Assembly: GCA_021298835.1 (NCBI GenBank)
Contig: JAJTHG010000058.1
Location: 1-35,402, forward strand
Length of the DNA: 35,402 nt
DNA from: Gemmatimonadota bacterium
GTDB taxonomy: Bacteria; Gemmatimonadota; Gemmatimonadetes; Gemmatimonadales; Gemmatimonadaceae
Reading direction: 5' to 3'
Shown here piece after piece: positions 10,190 to 17,493 of the stretch. The notes below the pieces were generated by a model. It was not told where the DNA came from. It worked only from the letters and a program-made list of their open reading frames with translations, and did no database searches. The position numbers and the translations under genes were made by a program. Each line of letters opens with the position of its first letter. The first letter of the stretch is position 1.

Positions 10190-10768
10190 ATGCCCACCAC
10201 GACCGTGCAGTCGGCCCAGAGCCAGACCGACCCCTACCTCGAGCGCCTCTTCAAGGCGCGCGCGATCATCATCAGCGGCGGCATCGATCAGGAGCTCGCC
10301 GAGCGCGTCTCGGCGCAGTTGCTTGCGCTCTCGGCCGAGTCCACCGAGCCGATCACCGTGTACCTGAACAGCCAGGGCGGACACGTCGAAGCGGGCGATA
10401 CCATCCACGACATGATCCGCTTCGTGAAGGCGCCCGTGCGGATCGTCGGCACGGGCTGGGTCGCCAGCGCCGGCGCGCTCATCTACGTGTCGGTGCCGCG
10501 CGAGCGGCGGTTCTGCCTGCCCAACACGCGGTTCCTCCTGCACCAGCCGGCGGGCGGGGGCGGCGGCACGGCCTCGGACATCGCGATCGAGGCGCGCGAG
10601 ATTCTCAAGATGCGCGAGCGGCTCAACAAGATCTTCGCCAAGGCAACAGGCCAGCCGTTCGAGCGGATCGAGGAAGACACGAACCGCAACTTCTGGCTCG
10701 ACGCCGAGGCGGCGATCGCGTACGGCATCGCCGGCAGGATCATCGAGTCGGCGAACGACCTCGACTGA
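10190..10768 (+). CDS. clpP: ClpP-type ATP-dependent protease subunit (divergent)
   Basis: This 192-residue protein has the ClpP fold and a complete triad: Ser93 in [12 protein letters not shown], His118 in FLLHQPAGG, and Asp163 in EEDTNRNFW. The glycine-rich substrate strand is [13 protein letters not shown]. Compared with the housekeeping enzyme the nucleophile elbow reads GWVASAG rather than GQAASMG, and the stretch after the active-site His is glycine-rich (AGGGGG). It is thus a divergent paralogue type often annotated as a second ClpP. Family members form double heptamers fed by Clp ATPases. No clpX or clpA lies nearby, so the partner is unknown and must be encoded elsewhere. The ATG at 10190 is the only start giving the normal N-terminus ([18 protein letters not shown]). 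Confidence 0.88.
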   Translation: MPTTTVQSAQSQTDPYLERLFKARAIIISGGIDQELAERVSAQLLALSAESTEPITVYLNSQGGHVEAGDTIHDMIRFVKAPVRIVGTGWVASAGALIYVSVPRERRFCLPNTRFLLHQPAGGGGGTASDIAIEAREILKMRERLNKIFAKATGQPFERIEEDTNRNFWLDAEAAIAYGIAGRIIESANDLD

Positions 10769-10780
10769 CGGTGCGCGGTA

Positions 10781-10810
10781 CCGCCTGCGCAAGTGCTTGT
10801 GCGCAGGCGG
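10781..10810 (+). terminator. Hairpin downstream of clpP
   Basis: A perfect 10-bp stem (CCGCCTGCGC at 10781-10790 and its complement at 10801-10810) encloses a 10-base loop, 12 bases after the clpP stop. TTTT follows at about 10822, which suits an intrinsic terminator. Confidence 0.6.
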
Positions 10811-10879
10811 CGAACCCGCTTGTTTTCCGTGTATCGATACGCGCGCCCACGGCGCGCGGCCAAGACACGCTCCCGGATG

Positions 10880-10907
10880 CGGGGCCTGCCCATGCGAGCA
10901 GGCCCCG
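10880..10907 (+). terminator. Second hairpin in the clpP-to-unknown-gene gap
   Basis: A perfect 10-bp stem (CGGGGCCTGC at 10880-10889, complement at 10898-10907) with an 8-base loop is followed by TTGTGCTT. It could end clpP read-through or act in the leader of the gene at 10981. Confidence 0.5.
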
Positions 10908-10980
10908 TTGTGCTTCCGGCGGGACGGAGCAGCTGGCGCCGCTCCGTGCCGACGTGCCGCCTCTCCGACCCGGAGCACGC

Positions 10981-11511
10981 ATGCGACGCACCGTTTCCGA
11001 CGATCGGCTCTTCGGCCGCTCGGGGGCCGACACGGGCCCGGCCTTCCTGAGCACGCCCCGCGCGCACACGGCCTGCCAGCGCGAGTTCGAGCGCATCTGC
11101 ACGGCGCTCGTGGACGAGGCGAGTCGTGCCCTCCAGACCGACGGCCATCGTGCGCCGGACGTCCGGCGCGCGCCGTCGCGCTGCGTCGTGCAGGGACGCG
11201 GGGCGGCGCTGACGGTAGCGTGGATCTGCGGCGCGTCCGCGAGCGTGGACTCGGGGGAACTGCTCGCCATCCTGTGGTCCGGGGCGATCGCCGAGCGCGG
11301 GGATCCCATCCCCGAGCGGCGCGCGCAGCGGCCGACCGCGCCCCCCGTGGCGCTGTGGGAGGCGACGCTCCGGCCCGTGGCCGGCGACGCCTCGAGCTGG
11401 GCGTGGCAGGCACCGGATGGCCTGCCGCACTCGTCGCCGGACCTCGCCTCGCATCTCGCGCAGCGCCTCGTCGAGCGGCTGCGCGCCACGTCGTCACCCG
11501 CCCCCACATGA
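10981..11511 (+). CDS. Uncharacterised protein translationally coupled to infA
   Basis: This encodes 176 residues of unknown function. ATG 10981 follows CGGAG at a usable distance; the open frame extends upstream to 10771, but that part contains the two hairpins. The sequence has an [17 protein letters not shown] segment (about residues 29-45) predicted as helix, a central beta-like part ([19 protein letters not shown]), and a C-terminal helix ([15 protein letters not shown]). There is no signal peptide or membrane helix. The stop overlaps the infA start by 4 bases (ATGA), which implies coupled translation with a core translation factor. This is the best argument that it is a real gene. I do not recognise a family. 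Confidence 0.65.
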   Translation: MRRTVSDDRLFGRSGADTGPAFLSTPRAHTACQREFERICTALVDEASRALQTDGHRAPDVRRAPSRCVVQGRGAALTVAWICGASASVDSGELLAILWSGAIAERGDPIPERRAQRPTAPPVALWEATLRPVAGDASSWAWQAPDGLPHSSPDLASHLAQRLVERLRATSSPAPT

Positions 11512-11723
11512 AGCAGGAATCGATCGAACTCGAAGGCGTCGTCGCCGAAGTGCTTCCCGGCGCGATGTTCCGAGTGGACGTGCCGAACGGGCACCAGGTG
11601 CTCGCGTCCACGGCCGGCAAGATGCGCAAGTTCCGCATCCGCATCATCGCCGGAGACCGGGTGATGCTCGAAGTCTCCCCCTACGACCTGACCCGCGGTC
11701 GGATCACCTTCCGCCACAAGTAG
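11508..11723 (+). CDS. infA: Translation initiation factor IF-1
   Basis: The 71-residue S1/OB-fold protein shows family hallmarks: [39 protein letters not shown], and [17 protein letters not shown]-1 binds the ribosomal A site with IF-2 and IF-3 during initiation. Most bacteria keep HISGKMR and a YIRI segment; here [15 protein letters not shown] is a milder variant, as in secondary copies found in some Proteobacteria. The gene is outside the usual ribosomal-protein cluster (no rpmJ or secY beside it), so it may be a paralogue. It overlaps the preceding gene by 4 bases. Confidence 0.95.
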   Translation: MKQESIELEGVVAEVLPGAMFRVDVPNGHQVLASTAGKMRKFRIRIIAGDRVMLEVSPYDLTRGRITFRHK

Positions 11724-11744
11724 CGCGGCAACCGGGGCCGGGCC

Positions 11745-11796
11745 GGCGCCCGGTCCCGGCGCCCGGTCCCGGCGCCCGGTCCCGGCGCCCGGTCCC
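11745..11796. repeat. Four perfect 13-bp tandem repeats downstream of infA
   Basis: The unit GGCGCCCGGTCCC occurs four times without mismatch between the infA stop (11723) and the convergent LVIVD gene (stop 11813). The GGCGCC palindrome in each unit, and GGGGCCGGGCC just before, could fold into alternative hairpins. The array may therefore replace a normal terminator. Confidence 0.85.
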
Positions 11797-11812
11797 GGAG
11801 CGCGGGCGTCGC

Positions 11813-13588
11813 TCAGCCCGCCGCGAGCCGCCGCACGACGTCCGCCATCGCCCGGACCCGCGCGGCGTCCTTCGCTGCGCGCGCATCGCGATCGAGGGCG
11901 GCCGCGAGGGTGCGCAGCTGCGCGGCGCGCGCGGCGCCACTGGCCCGCTCGGCCGAGGCGAGGGCCGCGCCGATCGCCGTCGTGCGGGCCTTGGGCAGCC
12001 CTTGGCCGCGCACGAGTTGGTCGAGGTAGGCGCGCGCCACCACGAAGGCGGCTGGCCACTCGAGACGATCCTGGTGCTGCGGATTGAGCGTGCCGACCTG
12101 CACCAGCGCCGCCGCGTCGATTTCGTTCCGCGTGAGGTGCTCGCTCGGCAGCAGCCGGAAGACGTCGAGTCCGCGCGCGATCTCCGACCCGACGATGAGG
12201 CCGTTGTACCAGTAGGCCGACCAGAAGCCGGCGAGCACCGGCCGCCGTGCGTCCACCGGCCCGCGATCGAAGTAGGCAATCTCGACCGGCTTGGCGGGAT
12301 CGGTGAAGTCGAAGACCGAGATGCCGCCCTGGTACCACGACTGGACCATGATGTCGCGTCCCGGGACCGGAATGAGCGACCCGTTGTGGGCGACGCAGTT
12401 CTCCTGCGCCGTCTGCGCTGCAGGAATCTTGAAGTAGCCGGCGTGCGTCAGCTTTCGTGCCTGTGCGTCGAGCCGGAAGATCGCGTCCGCCCCCCACTCG
12501 AGCCGGTCGGTGGAGCGGCAGCGCGGCGCGACCCCGCCGCCCCACTCGTCGCTGAAGAGAATGGCCGTGCCGGCGTTGTTGAACGTCGCCGAATGCCAGT
12601 AGGCGAAGTTCGGGTCGATCACCTCGGCGAGGCGCGTCGGGTTGGCGGGATCGGTGATGTCGAGGAGAATGCCGTTGCCGGAGCACGCGCCGGCGGCGAT
12701 GCCGAGCGCGGGATACGCGGTGATGTCGTGGCACTGGTCGGTGTCCGACGTCTCCTGCGTGTTCGGGCCATGCGTCCCGCCCTTCCACAGGCCGTCGAGC
12801 TTGCCGGTGCTGTCGGCGAAGATGCGCGGACCGGCAACGACGCGCGCCGCCGCCGGGTTGGCCAGCGGCACCTCGATGACGTCGATCCGGAAGTACGACG
12901 TGTTCGGGTCCTCCGCTGGTCCCTTGCGGGAGCAGCCGGCCAGCTCGCTCGGACTCCGCGACGGCGACGTACCGGAGACGTACACCCACGCCTTGTCGGT
13001 CACGCCCGGCTTGGTGACGAGGGTGTGCGTGTGCGAACCGCGGCAGGTCTGCACGGCGGCCACCGGCCTCGGCGCGGTGACGTCACCGATGTCGAAGATG
13101 CGCACGCCGATGAAGCGCTCGGTGCTGACCGAGTCCTTCACGCCCTGCGCGCCGCAGTCCACGCGACCGGAGTACTCCTCGACCGACATGAAGAGCAGGT
13201 TCCCGAGCACGGAGACGTCGCCCTGCCCGCCGGGACAGGCGAAGGCGGCCTTCAGGACCGGGGTGGCGGGGGTGGCGATGTCCCACACCTGGATGCCGTT
13301 GTAGCCGCCCTGGAAGACGAGCGAGCCCTTGAAGGCGAGGTCGGAGTTGACGTAGCGGAAGTCACCGAGCCGCTGCGCGTTGTAGAAGCCCTCCGGCCGG
13401 TCACGGTGCGCGACGAGTTCGAGCCCCTTGATGGCCTCGCCGGCGTCCTTCCAGCCGGCGGTGAGGCCGACGCGCGGATCGGACGCGGGGGCTTGGGCGG
13501 GCGTCGCGGCGGGCAGCAGGGCGGCGAGCGCGAGGGCGACGAGGGGCTGGTGACGGTGGCGGCGCGCGGCGCGCGGATTCGGGAGCAT
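11813..13588 (-). CDS. Exported LVIVD-repeat protein
   Basis: The 591-residue protein has a Sec signal (PLVALALAALLPAATPAQA). The body is made of LVIVD-type beta-propeller repeats, visible as VFQGGYNGIQVWDIATPATP, IGVRIFDIGDVTAP, NGILLDITDPANPTRLAEV and GGISVFDFTDPAKPVEIAY. A helical C-terminal region follows (about residues 490-591). Several cysteines suggest disulfides. Start 13588 gives the signal peptide; the open frame further upstream overlaps the DUF305 gene. It lies 16 bases after the DUF305 stop, so the two form an operon. In published genomes LVIVD and DUF305 genes often sit together, but no biochemical role is established. Confidence 0.88.
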   Translation of the reverse strand: MLPNPRAARRHRHQPLVALALAALLPAATPAQAPASDPRVGLTAGWKDAGEAIKGLELVAHRDRPEGFYNAQRLGDFRYVNSDLAFKGSLVFQGGYNGIQVWDIATPATPVLKAAFACPGGQGDVSVLGNLLFMSVEEYSGRVDCGAQGVKDSVSTERFIGVRIFDIGDVTAPRPVAAVQTCRGSHTHTLVTKPGVTDKAWVYVSGTSPSRSPSELAGCSRKGPAEDPNTSYFRIDVIEVPLANPAAARVVAGPRIFADSTGKLDGLWKGGTHGPNTQETSDTDQCHDITAYPALGIAAGACSGNGILLDITDPANPTRLAEVIDPNFAYWHSATFNNAGTAILFSDEWGGGVAPRCRSTDRLEWGADAIFRLDAQARKLTHAGYFKIPAAQTAQENCVAHNGSLIPVPGRDIMVQSWYQGGISVFDFTDPAKPVEIAYFDRGPVDARRPVLAGFWSAYWYNGLIVGSEIARGLDVFRLLPSEHLTRNEIDAAALVQVGTLNPQHQDRLEWPAAFVVARAYLDQLVRGQGLPKARTTAIGAALASAERASGAARAAQLRTLAAALDRDARAAKDAARVRAMADVVRRLAAG

Positions 13589-13604
13589 CGGACTCGGGTG
13601 TGGG

Positions 13605-14246
13605 TCAGGGCCGGCGACGCACGGTCGCCGGGATGGCGGAGAGGGAATCGAGCAGGGCCTGCATGCGGCGGATCTCGGCGCGCTGGTCGGCGTCCACGTC
13701 GGAGGCGAACCGGAAGAGCTCGCCGTCGCCCGCACCGCCGGTCTCGCCGAGCACGCCCTTGACCATCACGAGGGCCCCTTCGTGGTGGCGGATCATCAGG
13801 GTGAGGAACCGACGGTCGAAGGCCGCCCCGCGGAGGTCCGCCAGCGCCGCCATGTCGGCGGGCGAGGCCATGCCCGGCATCGGCCCGTGTTCGTGATGCG
13901 CGTGCGGGGAAGCCGGTTCGGGGAGCGCCTGCCGCCGGTCGCGCAGCCACTCGGCCATGAGGGCGATCTCGTCGCGCTGGGACACGGCGATGCGCTCGCC
14001 GAGCCGGGCGAGCCGGTCATCGGCCGAGCGGCCGGTGATGAGCGCCGTCATCTCGAGCGCCTGCGCGTGGTGCAGGATCATGCCCGTCATGAAGCGCACA
14101 CCGGCCGTCGAGACGGGGGGCGACTCGCCCGCCGGCGTCGGCTGGGCGAGGAGTGCCCCCCGCATGCCGACCACGAAACCGATGCCAAGGAAGACCCGGC
14201 GGAGCGCGACCGGCCGGACGAGCGCATGCATCCGCGAAGGGTGCAT
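13605..14246 (-). CDS. Exported DUF305 protein
   Basis: This 213-residue protein has a signal segment (RRVFLGIGFVVGMRGALLAQ) and a DUF305 domain with the typical paired metal-like motifs: FMTGMILHHAQALEMT at about residues 53-68 and FLTLMIRHHEGALVMVKG at about 150-167. The family has a ferritin-like four-helix fold, and HH...M motifs that suggest metal (copper) binding. Between the two halves lies a His-rich stretch (PHAHHEHGPMPGM). Met 14246 is used; Met 14231 is an alternative. It is the first gene of the operon with the LVIVD gene and is divergent from DUF445, with 81 bases between starts. Confidence 0.88.
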   Translation of the reverse strand: MHPSRMHALVRPVALRRVFLGIGFVVGMRGALLAQPTPAGESPPVSTAGVRFMTGMILHHAQALEMTALITGRSADDRLARLGERIAVSQRDEIALMAEWLRDRRQALPEPASPHAHHEHGPMPGMASPADMAALADLRGAAFDRRFLTLMIRHHEGALVMVKGVLGETGGAGDGELFRFASDVDADQRAEIRRMQALLDSLSAIPATVRRRP

Positions 14247-14315
14247 CCACAGGCCTGTCGCGACAAGTCCGCGGCCCGCGCTCCCGGCCCCTCGTACCGG
14301 CACGTGTCCGCTCGG

Positions 14316-14321
14316 TATGTT
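14316..14321 (+). promoter_or_regulatory. Probable -10 box for the DUF445-M24 pair (leaderless)
   Basis: TATGTT lies at -12 to -7 relative to the A of the ATG at 14328, with GCCGCG between. There is no Shine-Dalgarno. The helicase at 33983 has the nearly identical arrangement TAGCTTTGCCCGATG. Confidence 0.45.
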
Positions 14322-14327
14322 GCCGCG

Positions 14328-15620
14328 ATGCCTGACGCAGCCCCGCTGCCGGCCCCGCCGGCCGCCAGCACGCTCGGCCCTCGTCCCACCGACGAGGCGC
14401 GCCGCGCGGAAATCGCCGTCATGCGCCGCCGGGCGACCGGGCTCCTGCTGCTGGCCGCCGCCGTCTTCGTGGCCGCGCGGTGGTTCGAGGCCGCGCACCC
14501 CTGGCTCGGCTACGTGCGCGCCACGGCCGAGGCCTCGCTCGTCGGCGGCCTCGCGGACTGGTTCGCCGTCACGGCGCTCTTCCGCCACCCGCTCGGCATC
14601 CCGATCCCCCACACGGCGATCGTCCGCCTGCAGAAGGACCGCATCGCGCGCATCCTGGGCGACTTCGTGCAGTCGCACTTCCTCACGCGCGAGGTGGTCT
14701 CGGCTCGGCTGCGGGCCCTCGATCTGGCCGACCGCGCCGCGACGTGGCTGGCGCGACCGGAGCACGCCGAGCGGCTCGCTCGGCAGGTGGCGCTCGGCGC
14801 GGCCCGCGCCGTGGACGCGGTGCCCGCGGACGACGTCACGCGGCTGCTCCGCGACGCCGCGGTGCAGGGCCTCGCCAAGGTCCCGGCGGCGCCGATGGTG
14901 GCGCGGGTGCTCGAACTTGTCGCGGCCGACGGCCGGCACCTGGGGCTCGTTGACGAGGCGGTGAAGCTCGTCGCCGTCGCGGTGGAGCGGAACGAGGCGC
15001 TGATTCGCGAGAAGATCCGCGAGGAGAGCCCCCGCTGGATGCCCGGCATGGTATCGAGCGCCGTGCACGACCGCGTCATGGCCGGGATCGAGAACTTCCT
15101 GCGCGAGGTCGCGGCGGATCCCGGCCATCCCGTGCGGCAGAAGTTCGACCTCGCCTTCCGCGAGATGATCGAGCGCCTGCGCACGTCGCCCGAGACGGCG
15201 GAGAAGGCCGAGGCGATCAAGGCGCAGTTGCTGGGGCACCCGATGGCGGAGGCCGCGGCCGACGCGGCGTGGGACGCAGTGCGGCGCACGACGGCCCGAT
15301 GGGAGGCGTCGCCGGACGGCGCCCCGCCGGCGATGGTGCGGGCCTTCACCCGTGTCGGCGAGCAGCTGGTGCGGCACGCCGCGCTCAAGCACGAGCTCAA
15401 CGATTTCCTCGTGGACACGATCGCCGGGCTCATCGAGCAGAACCGCCACGAGGTGGCGGCGCTGATCGAGCACACCGTGACGCGATGGGACCCGGACGTC
15501 GCGGCGTCGCGCGTCGAGCTCGCCGTGGGCCGCGACCTGCAGTACATCCGCATCAACGGCACTCTCGTCGGCGGGCTCGCCGGGCTCGCCATCCACGCCT
15601 TCTCGCGAGTCCTCGGATGA
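14328..15620 (+). CDS. DUF445 membrane-associated protein (YjiN family)
   Basis: This encodes 430 residues. A membrane helix (about 37-50, LLLLAAAVFVAARWF) is followed by the family signature VRATAEASLVGGLADWFAVTALFRHPLGIPIPHTAI. Long helical repeats follow (KDRIARILGDFVQSHFL, LIREKIREESPRWMPG), and the protein ends in a second short membrane segment (NGTLVGGLAGLAIHAFS). This is the usual DUF445 layout and length. Function is unknown; the family is thought to act at the inner membrane. The stop overlaps the start of the next gene by 4 bases (ATGA), so translation is coupled. Confidence 0.92.
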   Translation: MPDAAPLPAPPAASTLGPRPTDEARRAEIAVMRRRATGLLLLAAAVFVAARWFEAAHPWLGYVRATAEASLVGGLADWFAVTALFRHPLGIPIPHTAIVRLQKDRIARILGDFVQSHFLTREVVSARLRALDLADRAATWLARPEHAERLARQVALGAARAVDAVPADDVTRLLRDAAVQGLAKVPAAPMVARVLELVAADGRHLGLVDEAVKLVAVAVERNEALIREKIREESPRWMPGMVSSAVHDRVMAGIENFLREVAADPGHPVRQKFDLAFREMIERLRTSPETAEKAEAIKAQLLGHPMAEAAADAAWDAVRRTTARWEASPDGAPPAMVRAFTRVGEQLVRHAALKHELNDFLVDTIAGLIEQNRHEVAALIEHTVTRWDPDVAASRVELAVGRDLQYIRINGTLVGGLAGLAIHAFSRVLG

Positions 15621-16972
15621 TCCGTCGCGCGCTGTTCGTCGCCGCTCTCGCCGCACTCGGGCCGGGAGTCGGCCAGGTCGTGGGCCCACTCGTCGGCGGC
15701 AGCGCCGGCCGCCTCGCCGCCCAGCCCAACGACGCCCGCACCCGGTGGGAGCGGCTCTGCCTGATCCGCCGTGAGAAGTTCGACCGCATCCTCCCCGAGG
15801 CGATGCGGGAGAACGGGATCGACATGTGGATCGTCGCCATGCGCGAGGGGCACTACGATCCGCAGTGGGAGCTGCTGGGGCGCGGTTACGTCGGCGACGT
15901 CGGCTACTACGTGTTCACCGACCGCGGCGGCGACCGCATCGAGCGCGCGGCGCTCGGCATCACCGACCACTTCCGGGCGGCGTGCGGCGCCTATGACGTC
16001 GAGGCGGGCGGCGGGGACCTCGCCGCATTCGTGAAGGCGCGCGACCCGAAGCGGATCGGGGTGAACATGTCGGCGGACATGGGACGCGCCGACGGGCTGT
16101 CCCACACGCTGCACGCGCACCTCGTGGCGACACTCGGGCCCACCTACGCCACGCGGCTCGTGAGCGCGGAGCGGCTCATCTCGGACTTCAGTTCCCGCCG
16201 CACGGCCGCCGAACTGGTGGCGTTCGGCGAGGCGACGGAGGTCGGGCGCCAGCTCCTCGACCGCGCGCTCTCGAACGAGGTGATCACACCGGGCCGGACC
16301 ACGCTCGCCGACGTCGCGTGGTGGCTGACCGAGCAGATGGCCCAGCGCGGGCTCGGCTCGTCGTTCGAGGTGCCGTCGGTGTACGTGACGGGGCCGGACG
16401 GTATCGAGGCGACGTCCAACGACCGGGTGATCCGCCGCGGCGACTTCGTGACGATCGACTACGGCGTCGGCTGGCTGCACGTGTGGACCGACCAGAAGCG
16501 GCAGGCCTACGTCCTGAGGGACGGCGAGACCGAACCGCCCGCGTGGCTGCGGCGCGCCTACGAGCAGGCACTCGCGATCCGCGAGGTCATCCGGCGCACG
16601 ATCGTCCCCAAGGGAACGGCGGGCGAGATGATCGGCACGGTCGAGGCGGCGATCGCGAGGGCCGGGTTCCGCAAGGCCGCGGGGTTCAACCGCGTCGCGG
16701 CGGACGACGTCACCGAGTTCTACATCGGCTGCCACTCCGTGGGCGACTGGGGCCACGGCATCGGGCCCTCGATCGCGTTCTTCAACCCGGGGCGTCAGGC
16801 CTACCCGATCCGGCCGACGAATCTCTTCTCGATCGAGCTCTTCGCCTGGGTGCCGTCCCCCGCGTGGGGCGGGAAGAAGGTCCGGATCCCGCTCGAGGAC
16901 AACGCAGTCGTCACCGCTCGCGGCGTCGAGTGGCTGACGCCGGTCGCCACCGGGCTCCGGATCATCCGCTGA
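15617..16972 (+). CDS. Exported M24 family metallopeptidase (Xaa-Pro type)
   Basis: The 451-residue protein has a signal-like N-terminus (RRALFVAALAALG). A creatinase-like N-domain follows (about 45-190), then the pita-bread M24 catalytic domain. All five metal ligands are visible: Asp281 (VTIDYGV), Asp292 (VWTDQKR), His380 (WGHGIGPS), Glu407 (FSIELFAW) and Glu427 (PLEDNAVV). Members release N-terminal residues before proline or act as related dipeptidases; this exported form is common in Gemmatimonadota. The start at 15617 is fixed by the 4-base overlap with DUF445 and by the signal sequence. The convergent TspO gene ends 12 bases beyond the stop, with an imperfect hairpin (CTGAG/CTCAG) across the gap. 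Confidence 0.93.
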   Translation: MIRRALFVAALAALGPGVGQVVGPLVGGSAGRLAAQPNDARTRWERLCLIRREKFDRILPEAMRENGIDMWIVAMREGHYDPQWELLGRGYVGDVGYYVFTDRGGDRIERAALGITDHFRAACGAYDVEAGGGDLAAFVKARDPKRIGVNMSADMGRADGLSHTLHAHLVATLGPTYATRLVSAERLISDFSSRRTAAELVAFGEATEVGRQLLDRALSNEVITPGRTTLADVAWWLTEQMAQRGLGSSFEVPSVYVTGPDGIEATSNDRVIRRGDFVTIDYGVGWLHVWTDQKRQAYVLRDGETEPPAWLRRAYEQALAIREVIRRTIVPKGTAGEMIGTVEAAIARAGFRKAAGFNRVAADDVTEFYIGCHSVGDWGHGIGPSIAFFNPGRQAYPIRPTNLFSIELFAWVPSPAWGGKKVRIPLEDNAVVTARGVEWLTPVATGLRIIR

Positions 16973-16984
16973 GCATCCGGCGGC

Positions 16985-17416
16985 TCAGAGCCACGGCGTC
17001 CGCACGACGATCGCCCAGGTCAGCGCGGTCGCGAAGCCGACCCACGCGACGTACGGCAGGAGCAGGACGCCGGCGAGGCGGTCCACGCGCCACGCGGTGG
17101 CCGTCGCGAACACCGCGGCGCCCCACAGGAACACCGCCTCGGCGAACGCCAACCGCCCGGCCTGCAGGGCGAAGAAGCACCACGTCCAGCCGACGTTGAG
17201 CACGAGCTGCAGCCACCACGCGCGCAGGGCGAGACCGCGACCCGGGTGCCGCGTGCGGGCGACGCGGGCCGCGGCCACCGCCATCAGCGCGTACAACACC
17301 GTCCAGGCCGGGCCGAACAGCCACGCCGGGGGCGCCCATGGCGGCCGGCCCAGGCGCGCATAGAACCCCGGGGCGTCGAGCGAGCCGAGGCCCCCAAGGA
17401 GTGCGGCCACGAACAC
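16985..17416 (-). CDS. TspO/MBR family membrane protein (N-terminus unclear)
   Basis: The 143 residues contain the family motifs PPWAPPAWLFGPAWTVLYALMA, LNVGWTWCFFALQ (with the conserved Trp-rich helix) and five hydrophobic helices, as in TspO tryptophan-rich sensory proteins, which bind tetrapyrroles and other small ligands. GTG 17416 is the first possible start in this frame, yet it cuts into the first helix (RWGAAVFVAALLGG begins upstream) and no ATG, GTG or TTG precedes it before the stop at 17492. An ATG at 17495 exists in the neighbouring frame and reads toward the same region. A one-base indel near 17425-17435 would join them, so an old frameshift is possible. Confidence 0.75.
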   Translation of the reverse strand: MFVAALLGGLGSLDAPGFYARLGRPPWAPPAWLFGPAWTVLYALMAVAAARVARTRHPGRGLALRAWWLQLVLNVGWTWCFFALQAGRLAFAEAVFLWGAAVFATATAWRVDRLAGVLLLPYVAWVGFATALTWAIVVRTPWL

Positions 17417-17479
17417 CGCCGCGCCCCAGCGACCAAGGTCGAGGGAGCGGCGCGGCGGGCGGGACGCGGGCGGCGGGGT

Positions 17480-17485
17480 TATTCT
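17480..17485 (+). promoter_or_regulatory. Possible -10 box for the FabH-like gene
   Basis: TATTCT lies 14 bases before the ATG at 17494, implying a leader of only one to three bases. There is no good Shine-Dalgarno (GATGG only). Confidence 0.35.
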
Positions 17486-17493
17486 GATGGATC

